Shown: positions 16,683 to 25,712, counted from the stretch's first letter. The stretch is DNA of 44,407 bases from an uncultured Candidatus Melainabacteria bacterium (GCA_934754425.1 CAKVIN010000019.1:1-44407); one strand, 5' to 3'. Translations and numbers: made by a program. Notes: generated by a model from the letters alone, not told the origin.

Positions 16683-16769
16683 TGCTCCAGGCCAGACTTG
16701 AACTGGCACCGAGGGAGAACCCCGATTGGATTTTAAGTCCAACGCGTCTACCGATTCCGCCACTGGAGC
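16683..16769 (-). tRNA. tRNA-Leu (anticodon UAA)
   Basis: On the minus strand GCTCCAG pairs with CTGGAGC. The anticodon stem TTGGA/TCCAA holds CTTAAAA with anticodon TAA. A long variable arm (class II) and a T-arm with GTTCAAGTC follow. No CCA is encoded. Immediately upstream lies a composite element that repeats the first 11 nt of the tRNA. Confidence 0.96.
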
Positions 16770-16881
16770 AAGCGGATTATTTTGTTGTCAAGCTTCAGCG
16801 GAATCGATAGACTGCGTCTACCTCCCCTCTCGCAAAACGTGACATTTAGTCACCTTTTGCTCGGCAGAGTGCCACTGGAGC
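16770..16881. repeat. tRNA-linked composite element beside tRNA-Leu(UAA)
   Basis: Reading the plus strand away from the tRNA: an inverted tRNA fragment (16798-16816, GCGGAATCGATAGACTGCG, close to the tRNA's own D-arm), then GCGTCTACC. Next is a hairpin with 12-nt arms starting GCAAAACGTGAC (16832-16843) and ending GTCACCTTTTGC (16849-16860), then TCGGCAGAGT (16861-16870). The tRNA 5' end follows again as GCCACTGGAGC (16871-16881). TTGACA lies close upstream of both the real and the partial tRNA start. This is the clearest copy of the family. Confidence 0.75.
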
Positions 16882-17107
16882 GTATAGTATTTAATTGTCA
16901 ACATATGTTATATTAATACAAAAATTTTTTTAAGTCAATATATTGTTATTATAGTTTTTGTGCCGTGATTATTTTTAGAATTTATTAATTCTTTCATCCC
17001 TAAACTTTTTGTTACGCTTTGTTACGAATTATTGGTTTTGTATCAATTTGTCATTAATAAAATACTTTATATAACTGTGTAGTAGTATTTTAGTGTGAAA
17101 TATTTAG

Positions 17108-17863
17108 ATGAATTTTTCGTACAATATTCCGATATTTAATAATATTAATATCCCAAATATTCAATTCCGCTCTGGTGGGCAAATTGTTGCAAATCCGCAA
17201 GGATTACGCAAAGATTCGTTTAATTCTAATCCTTTGTACGACAATTTTGTTGATAAAAATACGCTTACAAATATTGCCAAAACAAATCCACGAATAAATG
17301 AAATCCTTAAAGAAAATGATATTAAACTCAATGTGAACATGCCGGAACTTGAAAAACTTAAATACGGGCATTTGATGGATACTCGTATTACAGCTGCAAA
17401 AATGTATTCTGCGCTTCCGCCTGATATAAAGTCGCAAGTAAATTTGATAGATTTGCAACAAGCTGCAATGTTGCATGATTATGGCAAAGTTCTTATCCCT
17501 GATAAAATTCTAAACAAGAGTGGTGGCTTGAACGAAAAAGAAAAGCGGATTATGAATCAGCATTCAGAACTTGGTTATGAATTGCTAAAAGACCAAGGGG
17601 TGAATAAAAATGTACTTGAGCTTGTAAAATACCACCACCAAAAACCTGATGGCAGCGGGTATCCTGTGATTACGGATGATTATGACCCTAAGAATATTTC
17701 AGCGCAGTTGCTTGCAACGGCAGATAAGTATTCCGCTCTAAGAGAGGAGCGGAGCTATAAAGATGCGCTTAATCGTGATGAAGCGTTGAATATAATTAAA
17801 CAAGATGTTCAAACAGGTACAATCGAGCCGGAAATTTATAATGCACTAGAAAAGATAGTGTAA
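17108..17863 (+). CDS. HD-GYP-type phosphohydrolase
   Basis: The 251-residue protein has an N-terminal tag (NIQFRSGG, residues 17-24) and then an HD-GYP domain with its usual metal ligands: H88, the HD pair in MLHDYGK (123-124), H152, HH at 176-177, and DGSGYP at 181-186, a match to the GYP signature region. Such domains hydrolyse cyclic di-GMP or related dinucleotides. There is no receiver or GAF domain, so how it is controlled is unknown. No ribosome binding site is clear. Its last 18 nt overlap a convergent gene. The active-site ligands seem intact, unlike those of the second HD-GYP protein at 24026. Confidence 0.85.
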   Translation: MNFSYNIPIFNNINIPNIQFRSGGQIVANPQGLRKDSFNSNPLYDNFVDKNTLTNIAKTNPRINEILKENDIKLNVNMPELEKLKYGHLMDTRITAAKMYSALPPDIKSQVNLIDLQQAAMLHDYGKVLIPDKILNKSGGLNEKEKRIMNQHSELGYELLKDQGVNKNVLELVKYHHQKPDGSGYPVITDDYDPKNISAQLLATADKYSALREERSYKDALNRDEALNIIKQDVQTGTIEPEIYNALEKIV

Positions 17864-18514
17864 AATTAATTCATTTAATGATAATTTTTTATACGAAAAA
17901 ATTGATAAATCAGGCATTATATCATCTGGTTTAAACATTTTTTGATATCGATTTAATTGTTGTTCAAAAGTTTCTTGTAATTGTTTTAATTCTTTTACAT
18001 TAGAGATATTTTGTGTTTTTTCAATTTTATTTTGAATTTTCTTTTCTTTTATTTTTGAATTAATTACTTTAATATTTCCCCAAAAAACTTTAAAAGGAAA
18101 TGTTATAAGCTGTATAATTCCTTTTTTTATATGTTTAAATATGGATGTTCCATGCTTTTTCTTTTTATATGCTTTTCTAGGTATATATTCTTCTTTGTCA
18201 TATACAAATGTACTTCTTGTTTGAGTTTTTGTTTGACTTATTGAAACACTTTCTGTTTCACTAATAGTTTCAGTAATACTGTCTTCAATCGTTTTGGTTT
18301 CAGCTTCTTCGGTTTTGTTACTATATCCACTCATTGCAGCATTCAATAAATCCCCTAATCCAAAAGAACTTTTTGTTTTTGGCTTAAAATCAAAATATAA
18401 ATCCATGTAAGCGACTAAAGGATTGGTTGTTTGTGAAATATTTTCGTTATTATGTTTATTAAAATAGTATGAGTTTAAATTTTTATTTTTTATAGTAGGA
18501 AATAATTTTATCAT
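17846..18514 (-). CDS. Unknown protein with Ser/Thr/Glu-rich linker
   Basis: A 222-residue protein of no recognised family. Residues about 72-105 are a low-complexity Glu/Thr/Ser stretch. Residues about 112-160 are strongly basic with an amphipathic segment (FKHIKKGIIQLITFPFKVFW) that could touch a membrane. The C-terminal third looks helical. Its start overlaps the stop of the preceding gene by 4 nt (ATGA), so it is the last gene of the 19831-to-17846 operon. It converges with the HD-GYP gene. Confidence 0.6.
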   Translation of the reverse strand: MIKLFPTIKNKNLNSYYFNKHNNENISQTTNPLVAYMDLYFDFKPKTKSSFGLGDLLNAAMSGYSNKTEEAETKTIEDSITETISETESVSISQTKTQTRSTFVYDKEEYIPRKAYKKKKHGTSIFKHIKKGIIQLITFPFKVFWGNIKVINSKIKEKKIQNKIEKTQNISNVKELKQLQETFEQQLNRYQKMFKPDDIMPDLSIFSYKKLSLNELILHYLF

Positions 18515-19080
18515 CCTAACAAATCTCCAAAAACATCTTTAAATACATCTTTAGCAAGTCCTTTGAGTGTATCTAATAAATTCATATCCATGCTAAATCC
18601 GTCTGGTAATTCTCCAAAAATATTTTCTAATAATCCTTCTGGTGTGTTTACTTCTGGAGCGTTATAAATTTCTTCCAACTTCGGATCCATCATCAAATCT
18701 GGATCATTTGGGTCAAATAATGCTTCGGGGGGATTATCAATAACCTCTTGTGGAGAACCTGTAAAATTAATTTTTCTACTATAGGTATTAAATTCGTCTT
18801 GTGTTATTTTTTTATCATCTAAAGCTTTTTCTAACAAATTCTTAACTTTTGTCTGAGAAGCTGGATCTAAACCTGTTTTAGTGAGACTATGTGGTTGCAA
18901 ATTATTAGGTATTTTTATAGATTTTGTTTCAAAAAATGTTAGTATTTGATTAACATTATTATCTTGGTACTCTCCTATATAATATGCTACAATAGGTGCT
19001 GATACTATTGGTAATTGCCTGATTTTTTTTGTAGGTTTTGTATTTATACAACTAAAATTTAAATTATTACTTATTTTCAT
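18511..19080 (-). CDS. Unknown 189-residue protein with duplicated tail
   Basis: No known family. I start it at the ATG at 19080 (MKISNNLNF); an in-frame ATG three codons upstream is possible. Two short motifs of the F-x type occur: NLNFSCI (6-12) and KINFTGS (about 102-108). The protein is acidic in the middle (FDPNDPDLMMDP) and ends with a helical LAKDVFKDVFGDLLG. The last 49 nt of the gene are identical to the end of a mini-gene at 21572. It overlaps genes on both sides (14 nt upstream, 4 nt downstream), which indicates translational coupling within one operon. Confidence 0.6.
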   Translation of the reverse strand: MKISNNLNFSCINTKPTKKIRQLPIVSAPIVAYYIGEYQDNNVNQILTFFETKSIKIPNNLQPHSLTKTGLDPASQTKVKNLLEKALDDKKITQDEFNTYSRKINFTGSPQEVIDNPPEALFDPNDPDLMMDPKLEEIYNAPEVNTPEGLLENIFGELPDGFSMDMNLLDTLKGLAKDVFKDVFGDLLG

Positions 19081-19831
19081 GAAAACCATCCCAAGTATTA
19101 CAATATTTTAATAAAATTTCAGAATTTTTATTATAAAATTCTTTATTTAAACGTATATTAACTTCTTTCTTAGAATTTTTTAAAAGGTTATTGTTATAAT
19201 CAATCAAATCTTGCAATGTTATTGAATCTATAATATTTTCATACTGTTTCTCCGTCATATTGCGTGGAATATCAAATAATTCATCTTTAAATTCATTAGT
19301 ATGTCTATTAAGAAATAATACAATCGGAGCAAGTTTCTTAGCATTATCCAAATGTTTTTGAGAAAGTTTATTACTAAAAAAACAATCATCTATCATTTTT
19401 AGAGAATCTAGTAAAACATTTTGAGAATCTACATAATTAAAACTTTTGCTATATGGAGTACAAGAAAAATGGGATGTCATTACCTGTCCAAGTTGTTGAT
19501 TTTGTTCACATATTTGATCATTTACCACCATTGAATTAAGCAAAAATACTCCTTGCTTAATTGGAAGATTTCTATTTGCTACAATATTAATATGTATTTG
19601 TGGAGAACAAGGCTCATCAGTCAATGTTAACGTGCAACTAGGATTAATTTGTTTTATAACGGGCTTGGATGTAAATGAAATGTTCTGTTTTACAAATGTT
19701 GTATATGCCATTTTATAATCCACAGATTGCGATTTTTCTTGCAAACTATGACTGCAGGGAGTTTTTTGTTTATTTTTTAACAACGTATTTTGATAATTGT
19801 TATTTTTTATATAATTAATTGGATATACCAC
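19067..19831 (-). CDS. M16-fold-like protein without the zinc motif
   Basis: This 254-residue protein carries a tag NISFTSKP at about 51-58. A region follows that resembles one half of an M16 (pitrilysin/processing-peptidase) lobe: strand-rich start after about 65, then a helix with LSQKHLDNAKK and a C-terminal QDLIDYNNNLLKN turn typical of M16-like modules. The HxxEH zinc site is absent, so it is not a peptidase by sequence. Two longer relatives lie upstream in the same direction (20040 and 21669). The assignment is a fold-level impression from motif layout. It overlaps the next gene by 14 nt. Confidence 0.55.
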   Translation of the reverse strand: MVYPINYIKNNNYQNTLLKNKQKTPCSHSLQEKSQSVDYKMAYTTFVKQNISFTSKPVIKQINPSCTLTLTDEPCSPQIHINIVANRNLPIKQGVFLLNSMVVNDQICEQNQQLGQVMTSHFSCTPYSKSFNYVDSQNVLLDSLKMIDDCFFSNKLSQKHLDNAKKLAPIVLFLNRHTNEFKDELFDIPRNMTEKQYENIIDSITLQDLIDYNNNLLKNSKKEVNIRLNKEFYNKNSEILLKYCNTWDGFHENK

Positions 19832-20039
19832 TTATATTACCTTCTTTTTGAGAGCTACCATGATTAAAACACATCAAGTGCATTTTTTAATACAATTTCA
19901 CATAATATTTTACAAAACTTTACTTTTATCTACTTTTGCGTTCAAGAAGTAATCGCAACACTAAAATATTGAAGTTTTTGTTTGGGTGTTATATAATTGA
20001 GGATTTTCATTAATCTATTATAAATCCAATTTTCATTTC

Positions 20040-21464
20040 CTATCCTTGTGTATTTGTTTTGATAATGGGTGGTTGTTCTATTAAATATTTTTGTATATGA
20101 TTTTTTATATCATCTACATTAACGGAATTAATTAGTTCATAAATCTGAAAAATATCATAGCCATAGTCGAACAATTTTAAATTAGTATCATTTTCTTGAT
20201 ATTTTAAATTAATATATTCATTCAAATCTTCTTTATAATATTTTTTTATGTCATTTAATGTTACTTCAAAATTTGTATTATTTATCATTTTAAATAAATT
20301 CTTTTGAATATCTAAAGCGTTTTCTGGAGTTAAATTTATAAATTCTGCTTTTGGAAAATTGAAATATAAATTGTGATATACATATTTAGTATCATTATTG
20401 AACGAAATTGGTTTGGATAAGATTTCTGTACCAGATTCTTCTTGATGATATGGTGGTAGTAAAAATATTAATATTAAATCTGTGAATAATGCTACAATGC
20501 TATCTTTCATATCTTTGTCTTCATATGGATACATTGTAATAATATTATTACTTGAAGTTTCAATATTGTTATTTTTAATAATTTTTAACTTATCGTTATA
20601 AAAATAATCTTGTGGTTTTTGAATATCAGGATGTTTCACATATTTATTATTGATATTACTATTAATGTTTTTTAATAAATCTTTTTTGTTAATATCTCTA
20701 GCATTTACAGTTAGAAAGTATCGTGCTTCCGTATTTTCAGTACTTTTTTTATAATATTCTTTTAATTCATCAAGCGATAATTTATTGATATCGTTAGTTA
20801 GTTCTTTAATACTTTTAAGTTTTACACTACTATCAATAATTGCAAATTCTTGTGTTAAATTTTTAAAATCTTTTGAGTTAATTTCATTTAATAAATTAGC
20901 TTTTGCATTTTCTAATTCTTTATCACTTACTTCAAAATCATTTATTATTTGATTTATCTTAGATATGTTATTAATATTATTTGATTTGGTATGTATTGTA
21001 AATAAACCACTATTGTTCTCTTTTAGTGATGTATTTTCAACTTTATTATTTAATTGTTTCTGTAAAATATTGCAAATAATTTTATTTATTAGTGGTGAAT
21101 TATCTCGTTGTGGTTTACTAAAATATAAATGTGCTTCTAACAAATTCGAATTATGAGGTATATTATGGTTTTCATCTAAAATTACCTGCAAATTTGTATC
21201 AGGATATTCGTACATATGAATATTCGGCAAATCCAAATGGTCTTTGCCTTCAATTTTCTTGTTATATTTATCTGTAACTTCAATTGGTTGGGCTAAATTT
21301 CTGAATGAAATATTGTTTCTATTCAAAATTGCTCGACCGACTTCATAATTTGCAAGCTCAGTTTGATTGTTATTCGGAATGTCATTTACAAATACTTGTT
21401 TGTCATTTTTGCTATTTGTTTTAACAAAATTGCTATTCAAAACATAACTAATCGGTTGTAACAC
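20040..21464 (-). CDS. M16-fold-like paralogue A
   Basis: A 474-residue protein. The first 95 residues are a module shared with paralogue B at 21669, containing the tag NISFRNLAQP (51-60) and ending NIHMYEYPDTNLQVI, a strand that resembles the opening of M16 domains. After residue 95 the two diverge. Two M16-like halves can be traced (for example KELENAKANLLNEI and LDELKEYYKK in the first, VDDIKNHIQKYL at the end). No HxxEH is present. A hydrophobic LFTDLILIFLLPP segment lies near residue 335. It is transcribed with its neighbours; about 208 nt separate it from the next gene. Function unknown. Confidence 0.6.
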   Translation of the reverse strand: MLQPISYVLNSNFVKTNSKNDKQVFVNDIPNNNQTELANYEVGRAILNRNNISFRNLAQPIEVTDKYNKKIEGKDHLDLPNIHMYEYPDTNLQVILDENHNIPHNSNLLEAHLYFSKPQRDNSPLINKIICNILQKQLNNKVENTSLKENNSGLFTIHTKSNNINNISKINQIINDFEVSDKELENAKANLLNEINSKDFKNLTQEFAIIDSSVKLKSIKELTNDINKLSLDELKEYYKKSTENTEARYFLTVNARDINKKDLLKNINSNINNKYVKHPDIQKPQDYFYNDKLKIIKNNNIETSSNNIITMYPYEDKDMKDSIVALFTDLILIFLLPPYHQEESGTEILSKPISFNNDTKYVYHNLYFNFPKAEFINLTPENALDIQKNLFKMINNTNFEVTLNDIKKYYKEDLNEYINLKYQENDTNLKLFDYGYDIFQIYELINSVNVDDIKNHIQKYLIEQPPIIKTNTQG

Positions 21465-21571
21465 TTCATATCCCTTTAAATTGGTTAACCATTTGTTTTA
21501 ACACCTTTAAATATATTTTTTTGTTATAAATAAGTAGAAAATTTACAATAGTTTACATTATATTTATATTT

Positions 21572-21667
21572 TCATCCTAACAAATCTCCAAAAACATCTT
21601 TAAATACATCTTTAGCAAGTGGTAAAGTCGCTTGAGCTGTCATACTTTTATTTGTTGAAATTTTCAT
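21572..21667 (-). CDS. 31-residue mini-gene sharing the tail of the 18511 protein
   Basis: An open frame of 31 codons starts 1 nt after the stop of paralogue B. It begins MKISTNKSM, like the 189-residue protein (MKISNN), and ends LAKDVFKDVFGDLLG, identical to that protein's C-terminus. The last 49 nt are identical at the DNA level to 18511-18559. It therefore looks like a version of the larger gene with nearly all of the middle deleted. It stands directly behind an M16-like gene, just as the full-length gene does. It may be translated by coupling or may be a remnant. Confidence 0.5.
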   Translation of the reverse strand: MKISTNKSMTAQATLPLAKDVFKDVFGDLLG

Positions 21668-21668
21668 A

Positions 21669-23024
21669 CTATGTAATTTCTTCATCTTGTACTGATATTA
21701 AATTTTTATAATATTGCTTTATGTCATTTTCTTCAATTGAATCAATATTTTCATATAAATTAAAAATTTCATCAGAATATGACATGAGTTCTAAATGTTT
21801 AATTAAATTTAACCTTTCACCAGTGAATGTTTGTTTTATTTTTTCCTTTATTTCATTTTTTTGTTTTTCAACTTCTTGTTTCAAATTATTTTTACACATT
21901 AGATTTAATGATTGAGAAAAATCTTTGAAATTCTTATTGTCATTATTTATATTAACATTGCAAAGTTTACAGTGATACTTAACGGGTGAAGTATTTTTTA
22001 GCTCCAATGGAATGGAAAAATAATCTGTATCTAATGAATAATTTTTGCTAAAATCTTCATTTGAATTTAAAATATTAATTGCAATATTTTCAATTAAGCT
22101 ATCTTTAGTATTAGTAGCTTTCGTTGGGATTTTTAATGTTGATTTGTCTATTATCGCAGTATTTCCAATAAATTTAGGCATATTCGAGTCTGCAATATTC
22201 CTACTAAAAAATTTTAAATTTGTTTTGGGATTTATTTGTTCTAAAATCGCATTCTTATTTTTTTCAAAATAATCTTTTGGTATTGTTAAAAAAGAGTTTA
22301 CGCTTGAGTTTTTTAAATATTCTTTATAAAATTCTTGCATTTCAGCGCAAGTAATATTTTTTATTTCGGTTTGCAATTCATCGTCACTCTTTAGATCAGT
22401 ATCTTTATATAGTTTTTTTATAGATTTGTTTGTTGAAATATATTCTTGTGATTCAAGAAACGCATTTAATTTCTTTTTTGCTGTATTCAAATCTTGATTA
22501 TCAAATTTTAAATTAAATACTCTATGATTTATTTTATCAATAGCATTTAATAAATCTGCATTTTCTGAATCAAAAATGCTAAAACAAAAACTTGTATTTA
22601 CAATATCTAAATCATCCCTATTATTTAATAAAAAATATAACAATTTTTCTTTTAATAAATCGTGCTTTTTATATTCATTATTCTCAATCATAATTGAATA
22701 TTTCGGGGTATTTAGTTTACTGTTTTCTTGTGTATTAACAATTACCTGCAAATTTGTATCAGGATATTCGTACATATGAATATTCGGCAAGTCCAAATGG
22801 TCTTTGCCTTCAATTTTTTTGTTATATTTATCTGTAACTTCAATTGGTTGGGCTAAATTTCTAAATGAAATATTGTTTCTATTCAAAATTGCTTGACCGA
22901 TTTCATAATTTGAAAGTTCAGTTTGATTGTTATTCGGAATGTCTTTTACAAATACTTGTTTGTCATTTTTGCTATTTGTTTTAACAAAATTGCTATTCAA
23001 AATATAACTAATCGGTTGTAACAC
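21669..23024 (-). CDS. M16-fold-like paralogue B
   Basis: A 451-residue protein. Its first 95 residues are almost the same as in paralogue A, including NISFRNLAQP at 51-60; the DNA of this part is about 97% identical (22741-23038 against 21181-21478, 9 differences in 298 nt that I count). The remaining body shows the same M16-like order of elements (LNTAKKKLNAFLES, CAEMQEFYKEYLK, EENDIKQYYKNL at the end) but little sequence identity. No HxxEH is present. It heads the run of minus-strand genes down to 17846. No sharp promoter is visible in the AT-rich upstream stretch. Confidence 0.6.
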   Translation of the reverse strand: MLQPISYILNSNFVKTNSKNDKQVFVKDIPNNNQTELSNYEIGQAILNRNNISFRNLAQPIEVTDKYNKKIEGKDHLDLPNIHMYEYPDTNLQVIVNTQENSKLNTPKYSIMIENNEYKKHDLLKEKLLYFLLNNRDDLDIVNTSFCFSIFDSENADLLNAIDKINHRVFNLKFDNQDLNTAKKKLNAFLESQEYISTNKSIKKLYKDTDLKSDDELQTEIKNITCAEMQEFYKEYLKNSSVNSFLTIPKDYFEKNKNAILEQINPKTNLKFFSRNIADSNMPKFIGNTAIIDKSTLKIPTKATNTKDSLIENIAINILNSNEDFSKNYSLDTDYFSIPLELKNTSPVKYHCKLCNVNINNDNKNFKDFSQSLNLMCKNNLKQEVEKQKNEIKEKIKQTFTGERLNLIKHLELMSYSDEIFNLYENIDSIEENDIKQYYKNLISVQDEEIT

Positions 23025-23162
23025 TTCATATCCCTTTACCTAAGTCAATTGTATGTATATTAAAACACGTAAAGGTATTATTTTGACAAATATCGTATAC
23101 AAACTTTACAAAAAATTATATTTTTTAGCAAATTATATATTTATGAGTTTTATAAAAGCATT

Positions 23163-23993
23163 ATGAAAATACAAAATTCTAACATAAATTTTCAAGCGGG
23201 TTTGACGAGAAGCATGCGCCAAGAAATCGAGCATACCGATATTGCTAAAGTTGCAGAGTATTTTCGTAAAAATAATGTTGAAGCTGATTTTAAGAATAAC
23301 AAAACTATAGCTTGGTCATCTTTAAAAGTATTTGATATAATTCAAACAATAAATACTTTATTTAATTTAAAATTAGGACTTCCAAAACAAATTTTGGTTG
23401 AGGATTTTAATAATTTAAAACTCCCACAAAAATATGCATTTGGAATTTTAAATTTTGCACCGACTAAGCTGTATGAAAATCAAGATATAGTTGTACCTGA
23501 AAAAACAGTTATATTTAATGAATTTAAAGATTATAATTATTCATCTGGCAATAAAATTTGGGATAAAATAGATGAGATTGGAGATTTTGGTTATGAACAT
23601 AAAATGTCTTCTACGGATTTCTTTTTAGAAACAATTTTTCACGAATTTGCGCATGCAATTCACGAAGAAAATTTGATTAATACTCTTGGTGGAAATAAGC
23701 TGATTGAATTATTGGAAAAAACTTTGACCCCAGATTTTATTAGTAAATTTCAAGAAAAATATAAAAATCAATTTAGTAATATATGTGAATATGCAAATTC
23801 TAATTGGATAGAAACAGTTGCTTGTGATTTAAGTAGAAGGGTAATGGCTAGTTTAGACAAAGAAAAACTTATACCACAATTTGATTTTATAAAAAATAGT
23901 CCATATAGAAAAATGAATTTTTTACAATTTTTGAGAATGATATCACAAAATAAAGAATTACATAAATTTTGGAATGGAAAAATAGATATTTAA
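23163..23993 (+). CDS. Putative zinc metallopeptidase (HExxH) with N-terminal tag
   Basis: A 276-residue protein. The tag NINFQAG is at residues 7-13. HEFAHAIHEE gives a zinc-binding HExxH (H160, E161, H164). NWIETVACD (E216) is a plausible third ligand in the gluzincin manner. There is no signal peptide and no transmembrane segment. The overall family is not recognised; the layout resembles effector-type metallopeptidases. The gene is divergent from the M16-like cluster and ends in a terminator shared with the convergent HD-GYP gene. No good ribosome binding site precedes the ATG. Confidence 0.6.
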   Translation: MKIQNSNINFQAGLTRSMRQEIEHTDIAKVAEYFRKNNVEADFKNNKTIAWSSLKVFDIIQTINTLFNLKLGLPKQILVEDFNNLKLPQKYAFGILNFAPTKLYENQDIVVPEKTVIFNEFKDYNYSSGNKIWDKIDEIGDFGYEHKMSSTDFFLETIFHEFAHAIHEENLINTLGGNKLIELLEKTLTPDFISKFQEKYKNQFSNICEYANSNWIETVACDLSRRVMASLDKEKLIPQFDFIKNSPYRKMNFLQFLRMISQNKELHKFWNGKIDI

Positions 23994-24020
23994 AAAGCGA
24001 ACTAGAAATAGTTCGCTTTT
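23993..24020. terminator. Bidirectional terminator between convergent genes
   Basis: AAAAGCGAACTA and TAGTTCGCTTTT form a perfect 12-bp stem with a 4-nt loop, starting at the stop codon of the peptidase gene and serving both strands. Confidence 0.85.
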
Positions 24021-24025
24021 GGTTT

Positions 24026-25393
24026 TTAATTATTTACAACTTCAAACAAAGCATTTACGACTGTTGGGTCCCATTTTACGCCGGCTTCGTCTTTAATAAC
24101 CTTCAGCGCTTCATCTTTTGTCATAGCATCTCTGTATGATCTATCAGAAGTCATTGCTGTATAAGCATCTGCAACTGCGATTATTCTAGAGCCAAACGGA
24201 ATTGAGTTGCCTTTCAAACCTTCCGGTTCTCCTCTACCGTCCCAACGCTCTTTATGATAATGGATATATGGAATAACTTCTGATAAGAAATTGATATTCA
24301 TCAACAAGTTTACACCAACATTCGGATGGTTTTGGAGTTTATCCCATTCTTCCTTAGAAAGTTTGCCTTTGTTTGAGAACAAAGATTCCGGAAGTGTAAT
24401 TTTACCGATGTTTTGCAACAAGCCTGCATAATAAATCAAATCTGTTGTTTTTTCGTTCAAGCCTAATTGTTTACACAATTTTCTTGATAAATCTGCTGTA
24501 TTTTGAGAATGCGCAACTTTATATTGTCCTTTTTCATCAACCGCTTTTGCAAGTTTTTGAACAAATGCTTGTTGTTGAACTCCCAAGTCGCCGATTAGCG
24601 CAGTAAGTTCAGCTCTCTTGTGTTGCAAATCTTCTGCAAAAACCTCTTCATTATTGATTAAAGTTTCTGTTTCTTCAATAGTTTTTTGTAAGTGCATAGA
24701 AGTTCCGAATAAGCGAGCTATTGTTTCTAATAAATTCATATACGCACGTTTAATCATTTTTTCTTTGTAGTTTTCAATAACAATTACACCTACGATATGT
24801 GCGTTGTTATGCATTGGAACAATCGCCAATGATTTAACGTCATATTCTTTTAATTCATATTTAGGAATAAAACTGTCAATCTTAGAAACATCTTTTATTT
24901 GAATTCTTTCTAATGTATTAAAAGCTTTAAGAACTATAGATTTGTCATCAGCTGAATAACCAAGTTTTTTTGCATAAATATCTTCGTCAAAATCAATAGA
25001 TGAACCAACCAGTCCTAAAACTTTGTTATCAAAATCTAATCCTTTTGTAAATTCTTTTGTTAAATAAATATGACATGCATCAACATCCAAAATTTGGGTT
25101 AGAGTTTTAGCAATAGAATTGTAAACCACATATTCGTCTTGTGAATTGAAACCTAAAACGCAAAGAGTATTGTTCAAAGAATATATAGAAATAAGCTCTT
25201 TTAATTGAGATTTTAACTTAACACTCTTATCTTTAGCGTCTTTTCCAATTTTGTTTGCTAAATCTTCAGATATTAAATATTCAGATACAAAGTCACCGAT
25301 ATTGAGCGCAAAAATCTCTTCTAGCGGATCGTCTTCCATCAAGTCCAGTGAACGGCTGAAAAGTGATGCACCCATTTCTTGTTTATCTGTCAT
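24026..25393 (-). CDS. GAF plus degenerate HD-GYP protein
   Basis: A 455-residue protein with a helical start, a GAF-like sensor domain (about 75-235), a short coiled coil (about 235-275) and a C-terminal HD-GYP domain. In the HD-GYP domain the signature LLHDIGK is changed to LLQNIGK (Q327, N328), so the metal-binding HD pair is lost. The other blocks remain: AHSQNTADL, NHPNVG, HYHKERWDGRGEP and VADAYTAMTSDRSYR. It may bind rather than cleave cyclic dinucleotides, with GAF input. A strong site (AGGAAGGAAT) precedes the ATG. Transcription appears monocistronic. Confidence 0.88.
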   Translation of the reverse strand: MTDKQEMGASLFSRSLDLMEDDPLEEIFALNIGDFVSEYLISEDLANKIGKDAKDKSVKLKSQLKELISIYSLNNTLCVLGFNSQDEYVVYNSIAKTLTQILDVDACHIYLTKEFTKGLDFDNKVLGLVGSSIDFDEDIYAKKLGYSADDKSIVLKAFNTLERIQIKDVSKIDSFIPKYELKEYDVKSLAIVPMHNNAHIVGVIVIENYKEKMIKRAYMNLLETIARLFGTSMHLQKTIEETETLINNEEVFAEDLQHKRAELTALIGDLGVQQQAFVQKLAKAVDEKGQYKVAHSQNTADLSRKLCKQLGLNEKTTDLIYYAGLLQNIGKITLPESLFSNKGKLSKEEWDKLQNHPNVGVNLLMNINFLSEVIPYIHYHKERWDGRGEPEGLKGNSIPFGSRIIAVADAYTAMTSDRSYRDAMTKDEALKVIKDEAGVKWDPTVVNALFEVVNN

Positions 25394-25616
25394 AATATTC
25401 CTTCCTACATGTGATATTTAAGATTGCAGAGATTAAATATTTTCCTCTGTATTTTATATAACGGCATAATTTTCAAAAACTTTAATGTTTTTTTCAAATT
25501 TTATACTTTAGTTGTAGATAAGTTATACTAATTGTTTAAAATAAAGGGTTTTAACCCTTTACAAAACGTAATATTTTTAGAGGAGATAATAAATTTGGGC
25601 TTTTAATGAATTATTT

Positions 25617-25712
25617 CGTCACTGACGTTCCTCGCAAAGACGTAGCGTAAGACGACAAGAATACCCCGTCATTGCGAGAAAATCTATGGTTTTCGTGGCA
25701 ATCTATACTTAC
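25617..25712. repeat. Degraded MITE remnant in a 350-bp spacer
   Basis: The gap 25394-25744 has no gene. CGTCATTGCGAGAAAA and TTTTCGTGGCAATCTA near 25668-25708, with CCTCGCAAAGACG near 25631, are inverted and rearranged pieces of the element at 349-558. The rest of the gap is AT-rich without clear structure. Confidence 0.5.
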
